Positions 1-11,526 are shown, numbered from the stretch's first letter. The stretch: DNA of 64,000 nt from Helicoverpa zea (GCF_022581195.2 NC_061475.1:3038001-3102000); one strand, 5' to 3'. Numbers and translations are program-made. Notes: a model not told the origin generated them from the sequence alone.

Positions 1-88
1 AGGGTCACACCTAAAGAAATAAAAATAAATGAATTCAAATTAAGAACATTTATTTGAAAGTTTAGTAATCATTATATACACTTTAAAC

Positions 89-894
89 CTAGCTTGGAGT
101 CCCTTCAAAGCGAAAATCCATACACCTCCCCGAAGGTAAACCCGCTCTAAGTCTTGTATCAACCTCCTGACCAGGCATCATCATATCATTGTAGGTAGTA
201 GAAAACTCGAGACATGCAGCGTATTCAATATCTGGAATTGTCGGTATATTAGGTGTAAGATATGATAGATGAATCAGATAACTAAATAAACGTTATTGGA
301 TAGTATCTGAGAAATTCTTAATTTCCAAAAGAACTTATCAAAACGCTATGGATACTCAACGCTAGCTCTTCAAGCTGGGTTAGCAAAATAGTACTTTTGG
401 CTACGAGTAGACAAAACTAGATAGTAGACAGAATGGAGATGTCTAGGATAGCAGCGGCCTCCATCATTCTGTTCAGCCGTTTCGAAGATATGAGGTAGTA
501 AAGAACATTACTTGGACACATATTTACATACAGGTTATGCACAAAATATATAACCCATGATGATAGTCGGGATAATTATAATATAGACATGAAATGTCTT
601 ACCTAAAGGTTTCTTCCAATAAGAATTGTAAGATGTCTCTTTAAACTCTTCAACCACATCTTGAACTTTTGTCAGTGGATTAATGAAATCAACCGATTTT
701 CGTATTTTATGAGAAGATTCAGGTTTATTGAGGACATCTAGAAATATTCCGTTTATTTCATCTTGTAATTGGTAATATTTGACAAGTTTTCGACAAGAGG
801 GTAAACCCGCGGCCCGTAGTTCACGTGGATCTTTTTCTATGAATATATTTTCGTTTACTTTAACATCTTGTTCTTTTTGGGCGCTCTTTAACAT
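89..894 (-). CDS. two-exon gene, 144-residue protein of unknown function
   Basis: Exon 1 is 603-894, from an ATG at 892-894 to a good donor (CCTTTAG|GTAAGA). Exon 2 is 89-231, after an acceptor reading AATTCCAG. The join is phase 1 and gives 435 nt with a TAG stop at 89-91. The predicted protein has no signal peptide or membrane segment; the hydrophobic end seen when the intron is read through disappears on splicing. One motif appears twice: RELRAAGLPSCRKL in exon 1 and TRLRAGLPSGRCMDF in exon 2, which suggests an internal duplication. The middle is charged and helical-looking. I do not recognise the family. Small, soluble, charged proteins of this kind are common among ciliary or sperm proteins, but that is only a guess. 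The acceptor tract is weak, so the exon 2 boundary is less sure than the donor. Confidence 0.6.
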
Positions 895-1681
895 GTTTGT
901 AAGTTTAAAATAACGAAATATTTCAATTCGCGTATATAAATAATTATTTTGACAGACAACAAACCCGACAACCCGTCAAAACGTCAACAAAAATTAAAAT
1001 CATACATTGCAGAATTTATAGGCTGCCAGTACTTAAGCTTCATTTTTTTGCAAGAAGTTTTTAAGTGTTTGGTAATACTGTGCCATTGCAAAGCACAGGC
1101 TCTTCTCTTTCAGACAAAGATTACGTTATCTTATTTAGGCCCAAGTATACTTTGAAACTTGCAAGTGAAAGGATATTTGTCGAAGCCAGGGTTGATAGTA
1201 TTCAATCTTCAGTACGCAAGAAATACGATCCTGGGTAGATTACGCTTTAGCTCTCGCGGCATCCTGAATGTTTTGTGTGATAGGCAAGATAACCCCATGC
1301 CGGCTCAATATATATGTGCACATGTTAAATAGATACACTTTTTATAACAAATGGATCCTGTAAAAATATTCTGTAGTAAATTTTTATCACTATTTACTCA
1401 CTGGGCTGCGGCGAGTGTTTCTTAGTCGACATGACGTGGTTCAGGTCATGTCAGCTGTCGCACCTCACGCAGGAGATCATTGAGAGTGCGTGATGTCGCC
1501 ACTGTCGACGGCGACGTCGCCAGTTGTTTAGTGGTCGCGGCACCGCTTTAGAGGGTTACACTGCACGCTGAGAACAAAGAAATAGTAGGTTAGAAGATAA
1601 TTCAGGAATGTCGTAAATAACATTTACATGTGGCTTTATACGTGCCGTGAAACTCTGTTATTGGTTTAAGAGATTAAGTAT
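895..1681. other. intergenic, with a GC-rich block
   Basis: No gene is visible. Bases 1400-1565 are conspicuously GC-rich against AT-rich flanks. They contain a short hairpin, GACATGAC (1428-1435) pairing with GTCATGTC (1445-1452), and CG-rich runs near 1500. This looks like a fragment of a mobile element or a structured RNA remnant, not a coding exon. Confidence 0.35.
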
Positions 1682-3612
1682 TTAGCCCGGTCAAAATAGA
1701 CATAAAAATAGTGGTCAAATAACAAAAATTCCCACAGAGCTGATTTTTGGTGGAGAGCTAGATTTGATCATTATAAATAAAATACTAAAAGTCCCCATCG
1801 ATCCCATGTGTGCGTCAAAAGTTATTCGAGGTCAAATGTCAAAATTTTAGGTTTTTTATTTTTTTTTTCGAAAACGGTAAGTTTTATCAAAAAAAACATC
1901 AGACCGAAATTGTAGATCTTTCAATTTTCTACAAAAATGGCAAAAACAGTTTTCTCCTAAATCTCACCATTCCTGAGATATCGCGATTCAAAGAGTCACA
2001 CTACACATGATATGCACATATAAGCTACGTATATACGACGGTTGCCTTTAAGTTGTGTCGTTTGAAATAAGTATAGACAATCTTATAGGTTAATACCATT
2101 TATTGTTTTTTAAAGAATTCTCCGCGATATTTAATGCACTTTTGCATGCATTAAACCCAGTTCTTGAAATATTTATTCCATTCTGAAGTGGGGGTAGTCA
2201 AATTGGCCGATTTGTATGAGTCAACAGCTTTTTCAGGTGTGCTGAAACGTTTACCACGAAGACTTTACTTAATTTTGGGGAATGTAAAACAATCGTAATG
2301 CCCACGGATCCATGTCACGATATGTTACATGTTGGTCTGCGACAATTAACTGCCGCATAGCCTCGATATTATCTTGGGTCATATCGGGTTTTGAATTACC
2401 TTCACGTGGCTTGTCGCTAAGGCTAGATTGCCCACTTTTAAATCCTAAATATCAGAGTACTGCAGTCCTAAGGCATGGTTCTGCATCACTAAACCCAGAA
2501 CAACATTTTTTAAACCGCTGAAGTCGCGACAATCCGCTTTTAAAGTTGTAGAAAATTATCGCACGCTAATTTTCCTTCGACATTTCCATTTTTATCCAGA
2601 AGACTGGGGTTTGAAATTGATACATAATATCTGGACCCTACTAAAACTTTACTCCCACCTGTTCCAGAAAAACTCCTGACATTATTTTTTGCAATTGCAA
2701 AAATGATTGTAGTATCAATTCATCCTCAGAGCCCTTTTCCCAACTATGTTGCGTTCGGCTTCCAGTTTAACCGGATGTAGCTAAGTTCCAGTCCTTTACA
2801 AGGAGCGACTGCCCTACCTGACCCCCTTAACCCAGTTACCCGGGCAACCCAATACCCCTTGGTTAGACTAGTGTCAGACTTACTGGTTTCTGACTACCCA
2901 TAAGACTGCCAAGGATGTTCAATGACAGCCAGAACCTACAGTTTAACGTGCCAAACACAGTCATTGGTGTCCAAGATATGCTTAGAAAGTACAAACAAAC
3001 TTAGAAAAGTTGCATTGGTACTTGTCTGACCTGGAATCGAACCCATTCATACTTGAGAGGTTGGTTCTTTACCCACTAAGCCACCACGAGTTTTTGTATG
3101 AATCTGATAAATCTAAATCAATCACAATAATAGTTAACCCAATAGTTAATATCAATAATGACATCATATTAGAACTTGACGGCAATTATTCCCTTAAACT
3201 ATCCTAAAATTGTCATGACAGTTAGTGGAGTAGGCCTACAGGGGAAACCACGATAAAAAAACGCGCCGAGTACACTACCTCACAGGTGGCGTGGAAATGT
3301 GTGCATGTCATGTATGGAATATACTTTGAAGCGCGATATCTCAGGAATGGTAACATTTAGGAGAAAACTGTTAATGCCATTTTTATAGAAAAGTTTATAA
3401 TCTACAATTTTGGTCTGATGTATTTTTTTGATAAAACTTACCGTTTTCGAAAAAAACACAAAAAAAAAAAAAAAAAAAATTTTGACATTTGACCTCGAAT
3501 AACTTTTGACGCACACGTGGGATCGATGGGGACTTTTAGTATTTTATTTATAATGAGCAAGCAGCTTTGTGGGAATTTTTGTTATTTCAAATGTCTATTT
3601 TGACCGGGCTAA
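1682..3612. mobile_element. large inverted-repeat (foldback-like) element
   Basis: The left arm (1682 to about 2015) is matched in reverse complement by the right arm (about 3300 to 3612). Both carry the outer end TTAGCCCGGTCAAAATAGAC, a block with ATCGATCCCAYGTGTGCGTC (right arm inverted), and an inner block around GATATCTCAGGAATGG. The arms are roughly 310-330 bp with scattered differences and an A/T homopolymer of variable length. Bases 2015-3300 contain unrelated DNA including a SINE. No transposase frame is visible. The reading frames in the arms are shadows of the repeat. Confidence 0.6.
2717..3100 (-). mobile_element. tRNA-derived SINE, degraded copy
   Basis: Read on the minus strand it starts with a tRNA-like head: a box A-like GGCTTAGTGG and a box B-like GGTTCGATTCC. 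It then follows the same body as the well-bounded copy at 56658-57040, down to the tail GTTGGGAAAAGGGCTC. Several substitutions and small deletions mark it as old. It lies inside the inverted-repeat element. Confidence 0.7.
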
Positions 3613-5283
3613 TTGTCATCTTCTTACTGTCAATGGTCAGTGTATGCGTAAAATTCCAGCTACCGTCTGGTTATAAAGTCCTTTTGCAATTTCATTACGC
3701 TGGTGATTGACAGTGGGGTGAAAATTTCACCAAAATGTCACCTTAATAATAAGCCCTTGAGTTTCCAAAAAATAATTAAAGGGTTCTAATGTTTTTTTTT
3801 TTGTTGTTATATAACTAGCTGTTTTTCGAGGGAACTTCTTCCAGTACTTGGATGAAATATAGTAATAATATGTCTGGGGTGTAGGTTCGTAACAGTATAA
3901 GATTTTTTCCTTAAATATGTTCAGTAGTTCTAGAGCTTTCAGGTTTTTTTTTTGCCTTTTTGAAGTATTTATAATAGTTAGATTGTCAGCTATTTCGCTA
4001 CAGTTTGATTTAGCTGGTAACAAACTATTCTCTCTTCTCTAGGAAGATGTTTGAAGAGTTTTAGAATTTTTTTTTTCTTTAAGAGTCACCTTTTTTATCT
4101 TAATCTCCCAAAACATTCCAGACATACCTACCACATTGCGGAAAACGGAATAAATTGGATAAATGTCTACCGGTCTGAATAGGTACCTGGACACCTGTAC
4201 ATCCTCATTAAATTGAAAAACAATGTCCTAAAGGTATCGCTTTCATGCTTAATACAAGGCCCATAATAATAAAATGTGAACAATTTCCGCTCGGCTTAAC
4301 TTAATTTACACGATAAAATTTTATCGCCTGTATTACATAATACAGGGAGCAGGAGACTTTACAGGAATTATTATTTAAGGTTGGAGGTTCCCAATATTTC
4401 GCATATTTAACTAGAGGGATCGAAATAAAGTTTTGACAGGAAATAATCAAAAATTTTGATTGATTTGTCCCGAGTTCGGGGATTACGAAAAACTTTTTAA
4501 ACGTTTTAATTAGGTACTTCCTCTTTATGTTATAATGGATTTTCCACGAATTCAAAAGTTACTTAACTTTAAGTTCTATTTAAAAATATATTGCTATGCA
4601 GTGTACGTAAACGTGACAGAGATAAACTGATGTTTGAGCAGGCTTTAAAATTGAGTGTCGTTTTAGTATTCGGCCATTACTTTCCTAGGTTAGGTGAAGA
4701 TGTAATTAAGTCATTTAGGCCCAAGTCACCAACAACATAAACGTCAATTTTCTTAAAACAACAGTTTATTAAGAATTTACACGTTCAAGTTTTAAAGTAA
4801 ATAGTCATCATCATCATCATCTCAGCCGGCGGACGTCCACTGCTGAACATAGGCCTCCGCCTTAGATCTCCACAGGTACCTACCGGTTGGAAGTGACCTA
4901 GTAAATAGTGGTTTTAAGAAAAACGGACTGTTATGCTTTCGGTGTACTTACTTGGATTTTAGTATAAAGGCGACGAAGTGATGACTATAAAAGGAGCTCG
5001 TAGATACGCCGTCAGAGGCAATTTGTTAAAGGAATGTCTTCAATCAGTTTTAGTAGTTCCGTTAAATAGTTAAACTAACAAACTTTCAAGCTCATCAACT
5101 TAATAGTTAAGTATTATACTGATTGCTTCTTTTGTTAGTAAATAAGATAGAGAGAAGTTGACGTGGGAAGTTTTATTTACATTTGTTATTATGAAGTGGT
5201 AAAATTAGTACGACGATCTCTGATTGTACTGAATCGATTTTAAGTATTCTTTTGCTAATAGAAAACTATTCTATCTGGGATTA
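3613..5283. other. intergenic, repeat fragments
   Basis: No gene is supported; the short frames here have no start context or splice partners. Bases 4806-4900 carry an ATC microsatellite followed by a dispersed repeat recognisable from CGGACGTCCACTGCTGAACA and GATCTCCACAGG, a motif scattered widely in moth genomes. The string ATTTAGGCCCAAGT at 4715 also occurs near 1132 and 51061 and marks another dispersed family. Confidence 0.4.
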
Positions 5284-5585
5284 TCATTGGCTGAATTTTA
5301 TCCGGGGATCTACATAGAATACTTCCCTTGAGACGCGAATGAATCCGTAGGAATCAACTCGTATCCCATAAAGTCCTTTAGCAGTAGCAGTACTAATCGT
5401 ACATATACGATTGTGCATTATACCTAACATACTATAATCTATAAGACAAGTCCAAAACAAGAAGGAAATCTGTACAAATAAATCTATGGTGAAGATTAAC
5501 ATCCGCCGTTTATTACGGCATAAATTGCGGTCTCGCCAAACAAAAGTAATGAGTTCCTTTGTAGCCAACTTAATTGTTTCTTTGA
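5284..5585 (-). CDS. possible terminal exon, unknown protein
   Basis: About 100 codons are open on the minus strand, ending in TGA at 5284-5286. There is no in-frame ATG at the upstream end, and a stop lies immediately upstream, but an acceptor-like TTTGCTCAG sits just before base 5585 and would give a phase 1 exon. A possible AATAAA lies at 5172-5177, about 110 nt past the stop. The predicted peptide has a hydrophobic stretch (MLIFTIDLFVQISFLFWT) flanked by charged residues, so a membrane protein is conceivable. It could also be chance. No partner exon was found. Confidence 0.25.
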
Positions 5586-5624
5586 CTGAGCAAATTGTTG
5601 CCAATCAGAAATACTTTGTAAAGT

Positions 5625-5735
5625 CAACTTCAGGTCAGTGGTAACAGCTTTATAGGAAAATCGTACTTATTACTATTGAGTTAAGGTGCATGACAGTCCA
5701 CTGATGTGCAGTCTACCGTACGCATAACCAGAAAT
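5625..5735 (-). repeat. dispersed repeat, copy 1
   Basis: About 100 bp that match 22595-22705 in inverted orientation at roughly 90% by eye. Shared strings include AACTTCAGGTCAGTGGTAAC and AGGAAAATCGTACTTATTAC. The unit contains an imperfect palindrome with CAGTGG near one side and CCACTG near the other. Confidence 0.6.
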
Positions 5736-6149
5736 ATCCGGAAATTCCATTGGTGTACGGCACTGTGGCGCACACAATTGTTCCTTCTGGTCTACTTGCT
5801 GTAGCAAACAGTAACAAATAGCACGCTAAACTTTTTAAAACGTCCGTGAAATTGCAACCTTAGTACGCGAACACATAGGCACTAGCAGTGGATTCGCGCC
5901 GAGACGCTTTAACAATTTTGGCGGAGTCTCGCCATTATAATACATTACATTATTGCCATTACATTATTTACATTTCCCTTTCTTATTAAATTAATTCCTG
6001 TGCCGTGGTTGTGCATACAACACCCAGCAGACCTGGTACGTGCCCTCAAAAAAATATGATAACAGAATGTATGTCGTGTGATGCTATGAAACTATAAAAA
6101 CAAAAGTTTTCACTTTACTTAAACTTTTACCTCAATATTATTTTCCTTT

Positions 6150-6489
6150 TGTAGCGCGGGGTTTTTGAAAGCCATACGTCTCGCGCCGCGCAGCTAACGG
6201 AACGCGGCCGCATCCCCGCGCCCGCTACTACCGCGACACCCGCGACCCTCACCCCGCCGGTCCCCGCGCAGCGGCGCAGCCCGTGACGCGCAAGAGAGCC
6301 ACCCGACCGCCGTGTGATTCGGACGCGAGATTTGATTTTTTCCTCCGCGGTGCTCCGCGTTGAGTTTTTATTGTAAATTCTGATTAAGTTACTTTTGGTT
6401 ATACCTATTGTTGTAAACTTGTGTTTTGTTTATTACACGAACTATATTTCTAACAACGTGTTTGGACTTGTAACAAACCCTGTGTTATA
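6150..6489 (+). repeat. 5' LTR of a Ty3/gypsy element
   Basis: 340 bp, starting TGTAGCGCGG and ending TGTGTTATA. The base-by-base reading differs from the 3' LTR (12018-12357) at one site (CCCTCACC here, CCCTGACC there). The first 200 bp are very GC-rich, unlike the surrounding DNA. It is flanked by the 4-bp target duplication CTTT (6146-6149 and 12358-12361). The ends are TG...TA rather than TG...CA. Confidence 0.93.
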
Positions 6490-6490
6490 A

Positions 6491-6508
6491 TGGCGCCCTA
6501 CTCGTGGC
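6491..6508 (+). promoter_or_regulatory. primer binding site
   Basis: TGGCGCCCTACTCGTGGC lies one base past the 5' LTR. TGG followed by a GC-rich stretch is the expected complement of a tRNA 3' end (CCA), which primes minus-strand DNA synthesis. I cannot say which tRNA from the sequence alone. Confidence 0.75.
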
Positions 6509-6611
6509 ACGAACTTACCTACTGACTGAGTGAGTAACACGTGCAAGCTGTGAACATTGTGTGATTTGTGCGAACTGTTGAAGTGTGCAACTACGCGTTA
6601 TCCTATCCAAA

Positions 6612-9600
6612 ATGCCGTTAACGAGGCAGGAAGCACTCCGGCAGCGAAGACGTGATGACGACGCCACGCTCACGGAGGACGAGGACAGCGTCGTGGAGCT
6701 TGGTCGCGGGGACGCCGCGAGATCCAGCAGCACGGCACCGACAGCGCCGCACCCCACAATGCAGCCCACGGATCAATTTTTATCCACGCTAATCGAGGCG
6801 ATTACGCGTGCGCAGATGGAGGCGAACAAAAGCCTCATCACAGCATTGACGTCCACCGGCGAGTTTAGGACATCCACTCCCATCGGGGCCTCTCTTCAAC
6901 CGAACGCGTGCAGCGGCGACACCGGCGCGAGCGACGGGGGTGCCGCGGCCGCGAGCAGCGGCGACGCAGGCGCGAGCCGCGCCGATGCGCATGCGGGACA
7001 CGCCGCAGCGCGCGCGGGCCGCGCCGACACGAGCGCGAGCCGCGCCGACGCCGGCACGAGCGGAGCCTCCGCCGCCAGCATCAACTTCGCCAAGTGCACG
7101 GCGAGGTTTACCGGAGCCTCCAAGGACGCCGAGGTCCTGGAGGCGTTCCTGGATTCCGTGCAGATATATAAAGAATGCACGGCCATCAGCGACGCTCACG
7201 CCCTTCGAGGTCTTCCTATGTTGTTGGAGGGCGAGGCAGCGGTGTGGTGGCGCGGCGTGAAGGCGTCGGTGAGCACATGGTCCGACGCGCTCGCGCGCCT
7301 GCGCGATACCTACGGCGTGGCGCAGCCCGCGCATCAGGTACTTCGCGAGATCTACGCCGCCGAGCAACGTGACGACGAACGTGTTGATTCTTTCATATGC
7401 AAAGTGCGTGCATTAATCGCAAAGCTACCATATAAGCTAGACGAACAATTGCAAATAGATATGTGTTACGGTCTACTACATAGACGTGTAGTTAAGCGTG
7501 TACCCCGCGATAGTATAGTAAGCTTAGATAAGCTATTGTATAACGCCAGAATCGCGGAGGAAAGTTATTTTAAATTGAAGAAAAATCAAAACAAACATTC
7601 GTTATCTAAGATACCTACCGATAACACGGGGACCGAGTCCGAGACCGCGACGCGCAACCATAATAAGACGAAATCGCGTTGTAGGCATTGTCGTTCTTTC
7701 GGGCATCTTAGTGATGATTGTCGTCACCGCGATAAGATGACTGGTGATAAGGCGTCAGGTGCGGGGCCAAGCATCGGGCCGCCCTTCGCGAGTAGGTTGC
7801 GGTGTTACGGATGTGGTAAGCCGGACGTCGTGAAGTCCCGATGTGACGTATGTAATAATAAAAGTACAAAACCGGTCGAAGCGTCGTTTAATAATTTTAG
7901 TGATAACGATTCGAGTTACGTACGCATCAATAACGTCACATCGCGGGAATTATACCCGATGGTAGATATAAATGTTATGGGCCGTCACGGCGTGGCCGTG
8001 GTGGATACGGGTGTAACACATAGTCTTGCGAGCCCTTTATTATACCGAGTTTTAGTTGACTCCGGAGTAAGTTTCAGCGACACGAAAAGGTACGTTCACC
8101 TTGCTGACGGAACACAAGGGTGGAGGCACTTGTTGTCGGCCGAGGTAAGTATTGTCATTGAAGGTCGTGAAATTGTTTGCCCAATGTTAGTGTTGCCAGG
8201 GGCAAACACCAAGACATTACTAGGGGTCGATTTTTTGACCCGGGCGGGAATAATAATTGACGTCGCCCGCCGCGTCTGGACATTCGCGGATGATCCCGAT
8301 GTCGTTTATAATTTTGTTTACTCGTATGTTCTTAGTGCAAGCGATGCGAATACGCAGCGGCCCGCCTCGTCTGACACGGGGCTGATGTACGCCGCGCCGT
8401 CGGAGTTGACGCTGCGCCCGGATGAAGGTTGTAAGTTAACCCCCGAGCAGCGACGTTCGCTCGACTCGTTTATTGATAGTCGTGCGCCGCAGTTCGCGCG
8501 CAACGGACCGCCCACGGAATTTGCTACGCATCGGATAAAGGTGAGTCCACACCAAGAACCTATTGCGTGTCCACCGTATAGGATGTCCCAGACCAAAAGA
8601 GAGGCCTTGCAGAAGGAGTTGGATAAACTGCTGCAAGACGACGTCATCGAAGAGTGCGAGTCACCCTGGGCATCCAACGTTGTACTGGTAGGTAAGAAGG
8701 ACGGGAGTCTGAGGTTGTGCATTGATTACCGTAAGCTCAATGCAGTAACAGAGCCAGACCGATACCCGCTCCCACGCATTGAGGATGTCTTGCATGCTGC
8801 TAAGACCAGTGAGTACATGACCACGCTAGACCTTCGGTCCGGATATCACCAGGTGAGCGTCTGCGCAGAAGACCAGGACAAAACGGCCTTCACGACGCCG
8901 CTTGGAACATTCAGATTCAAACGAATGCCAATGGGCCTACGGAATTCCGGGGCAACTTTTCAAAGGTTGATGGACCGTTTCCGCTCCAACCTAAAGGGGG
9001 TTGAGCTGTTTTGTTATTTAGACGATCTGATCGTGCTGTCTCCTGGACCTTTCGAGAGGCACCTGGCAGACCTGGAGGTCGTCTTCGATCGTCTAGCAAT
9101 GTTTAAGTTAAGGGTAAATAGAGACAAGAGTTTCTTTGCCAAGGAATCTGTTCAGTTTCTGGGGCACATCATCGTGCCAGGTGGTATCCAGGTAGATCCG
9201 GATAAAACGGCAGCTATCGATAACATGGCTGCCCCTAGGAACGTTAAGCAGTTGAAATGTTTCTTGCAGACGTCGAGTTGGTACCGACGTTTTGTTAACA
9301 ATTATGCAGAAGTCGCGAGACCTCTCACGAACCTGTTGAAGAAGTCCAGTGTCTGGCAATGGGACGCTGAGCAACAGGAGGCCTTCGAGCGCACCAAGTC
9401 TCTTCTTGTGACCGCTCCCATACTGCGTCAGGCTGATGAATCGAAGCCGTACGTACTCTGCACTGATAGTAGTGCGTATTGCCTTGGAGCAGTTCTTATG
9501 CAGGGGGAGGGCCAAGACGAGAGGCCGATTGAATATGCGAGCCGACTTCTCACCAGCGCCGAGAGAAATTACTCAACGACCGAGCGCGAGGCCCTCGCTG

Positions 9601-10229
9601 TCGTATGGGCACTTGGTAAGTTCCGCGGTTACGTTGAGACCGCGAAGATTGTAGTTAGGACAGACCACCAACCCCTACGGTGGCTTATGAGTCAAAGGTC
9701 ACCCAGCGGCCGACTGGCAAGGTGGGCCCTTACATTACAAGAGTTCGATCTTGTTATCGAATACACTCCCGGTCGTTCGAACGTGGTGGCGGACACACTA
9801 TCGCGACCCGTTTGTCCGGACGACCCGGATGAATGTGAACTACGCACGACGATTGTGGACATGCCGAAGAGAAGCGGCGCTGATGTCCGCAGCAATCAGC
9901 TCCTGGATCCAGAGGTTCGTAAAATCATCGAGGACATGGAGTCCGACGAACCCTCTAGGGGGAGACCATGGTCAGATCGGGGTTACGTGATGTCTGATGG
10001 AATCCTTTATAGGTACAGTTTGGAACCAGACGACGGAGAAGACTGCTGTTTGGTTGTTCCAGAGCAGGACCGCAGGCAAGTATTGGTTGACCTTCACGAT
10101 GCGCCTACAGCCGGTCACTTCGGAGTAGAGCGCACGTTGAGCCGTGTCCGGGCCAGGTACCAGTGGCGAGGCGTCCTTATAAGCCGATTCCCATCGGCTT
10201 CCCTTTCGAATTTCAAGAAAGAAGCATAG
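6612..10229 (+). CDS. gypsy gag-pol polyprotein, truncated in integrase
   Basis: An ATG at 6612 (AAAATGC context) opens a frame of 1205 residues. The frame extends upstream to a GTG at 6585, but the ATG is the likely start. Domains in order: an Ala/Arg-rich N-terminus; a gag capsid-like region from about residue 170 (WWRGV motif); a CX2CX4HX4C zinc knuckle at about 357-370, with a second Cys cluster after it; an aspartic protease with VDTG (D465); reverse transcriptase with YLDD at 802-805; RNase H with CTDSSA (D952) and TDHQPLRW; and an integrase N-terminal zinc finger from about H1162. The last 19 or so residues are unrelated and come from inserted DNA. The D,D,E core of integrase is absent. 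Gag and pol are in one frame without a visible frameshift. GC content is well above that of flanking DNA. Confidence 0.93.
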   Translation: MPLTRQEALRQRRRDDDATLTEDEDSVVELGRGDAARSSSTAPTAPHPTMQPTDQFLSTLIEAITRAQMEANKSLITALTSTGEFRTSTPIGASLQPNACSGDTGASDGGAAAASSGDAGASRADAHAGHAAARAGRADTSASRADAGTSGASAASINFAKCTARFTGASKDAEVLEAFLDSVQIYKECTAISDAHALRGLPMLLEGEAAVWWRGVKASVSTWSDALARLRDTYGVAQPAHQVLREIYAAEQRDDERVDSFICKVRALIAKLPYKLDEQLQIDMCYGLLHRRVVKRVPRDSIVSLDKLLYNARIAEESYFKLKKNQNKHSLSKIPTDNTGTESETATRNHNKTKSRCRHCRSFGHLSDDCRHRDKMTGDKASGAGPSIGPPFASRLRCYGCGKPDVVKSRCDVCNNKSTKPVEASFNNFSDNDSSYVRINNVTSRELYPMVDINVMGRHGVAVVDTGVTHSLASPLLYRVLVDSGVSFSDTKRYVHLADGTQGWRHLLSAEVSIVIEGREIVCPMLVLPGANTKTLLGVDFLTRAGIIIDVARRVWTFADDPDVVYNFVYSYVLSASDANTQRPASSDTGLMYAAPSELTLRPDEGCKLTPEQRRSLDSFIDSRAPQFARNGPPTEFATHRIKVSPHQEPIACPPYRMSQTKREALQKELDKLLQDDVIEECESPWASNVVLVGKKDGSLRLCIDYRKLNAVTEPDRYPLPRIEDVLHAAKTSEYMTTLDLRSGYHQVSVCAEDQDKTAFTTPLGTFRFKRMPMGLRNSGATFQRLMDRFRSNLKGVELFCYLDDLIVLSPGPFERHLADLEVVFDRLAMFKLRVNRDKSFFAKESVQFLGHIIVPGGIQVDPDKTAAIDNMAAPRNVKQLKCFLQTSSWYRRFVNNYAEVARPLTNLLKKSSVWQWDAEQQEAFERTKSLLVTAPILRQADESKPYVLCTDSSAYCLGAVLMQGEGQDERPIEYASRLLTSAERNYSTTEREALAVVWALGKFRGYVETAKIVVRTDHQPLRWLMSQRSPSGRLARWALTLQEFDLVIEYTPGRSNVVADTLSRPVCPDDPDECELRTTIVDMPKRSGADVRSNQLLDPEVRKIIEDMESDEPSRGRPWSDRGYVMSDGILYRYSLEPDDGEDCCLVVPEQDRRQVLVDLHDAPTAGHFGVERTLSRVRARYQWRGVLISRFPSASLSNFKKEA

Positions 10230-11526
10230 GTATAAGTTATAATATAGGTATAGGTATAATTAATATAATCATTTAAACCACACAATATAAATATGTAGGT
10301 ATAACAAAACGCCTACCACCGTAAAAAAAATTGTCTATAAATTACTTGAAACATTTTGCTCCTACTAAATAAGCCGCGGCTTCCTCCTCCATACAAAACT
10401 ACGCTTGCGTGACGTCATCCACGCCGCGCCGCGCGATGTTCGCAAAATAAGGGCGAGCGGTAAGCCGGCTCACGGAGCGGCTTCCACCAATCAAAACTCG
10501 CGAGTGAACGAGAAAGAACGCGTCAAGAGTAGAGTAGCTATATCTGTCCAGCGCTTTCTCAAATATGTAAACAAACAAATCAGACAAATTCACTCTCATT
10601 GTTCTTATTTTGTTTTAGATAATACAATTAACAATTTGTTCTTTGTATTACTTAATTGAATTTATTAGTGTGTGTATCATTTGGAAATAACATAGTTCGT
10701 GTGTGTGTTTTAGTTACATTATGTCAACATAGATGGCGTTGTGCATTTTTATGCAAATCCTGAATCGCGGTGTTAAGATTCTCCGCGATTTAATATAGTT
10801 GGGAATTTATTTATTTTTATGAATCCACCAAGTATATAATTTTGATAATTTTGATTAAATAGTTGGCAGTATCATTACTCCCTACTAATTCCCGCGATCG
10901 CACTGTGTGACCTGGTACTCAGTACAAGTACAGTACTACAGTGTGTGTACCTAGTGAAAATAGAGATATCTACGTTGAAATGATGTATTTTGATACGTAG
11001 ACAGTTGGCATCAGGTTTCTTTTTAATGTACCTATAGCATTTATCGCATTAGACTGTTTTCCGATCCGACAGATTGTTTACTTTAGGAAGGAACTTATTT
11101 TTCAAGGTTAAGTTTTGAGAATAAAAACGTGTTATAAAACTCGGGCACGCCGCTCGGGTGAATTACCTACCAATATTACGTCTATATTAAAATTACTAAC
11201 GTCCTGACGGATAAATACCTACGATAAATATCAATGGCTAACAGGCCGTTGTAAATTAAATACTTAAAATGTATTGTTTCTAGTGCCAAGTTTTCTCAGA
11301 TTCTAGTACCTAGTTAATATACCTAACTAAAGATAATAAAGTTTTATAGATATTAATAATCTGCCGAATTCCTCGAGAAAACATGTTCAAAATATCAGTC
11401 TCTCAGTCAGTGCTAAAAGGTGGACTGAGAAATTACCTCCATTACCTCTCCCCCCCCCATCCCTGAGTACTCCCCCCCAGTTTTTTTTTTTTGCTTCGGC
11501 TTCCCTATTTCATTAAACCACCCTTC
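10172..11526 (+). other. foreign segment replacing the integrase core
   Basis: The reading frame leaves integrase homology at about 10171 and regains it at about 11527. The segment between is mostly AT-rich, with a CG-rich patch at 10375-10500, C runs at 11449-11478 and a T12 tract at 11481-11492. A perfect 8-bp hairpin with a 4-nt loop sits at 10181-10200 (AAGCCGAT/ATCGGCTT). The string TCGGCTTCCCT occurs at 10194-10204 and again at 11496-11506. It may be captured host DNA or a non-autonomous element. No convincing gene lies within. Confidence 0.7.

Noticed and set aside
5284..5604. A full 106-residue protein starting at 5604
   Set aside because: The first codon is TTG with a stop directly before it. 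Only an exon reading from 5585 is kept, at low confidence.
6789..7367. Several long frames on both strands in the gag region
   Set aside because: They are shadows of the real gag frame, produced by its GC-rich, stop-poor codons.
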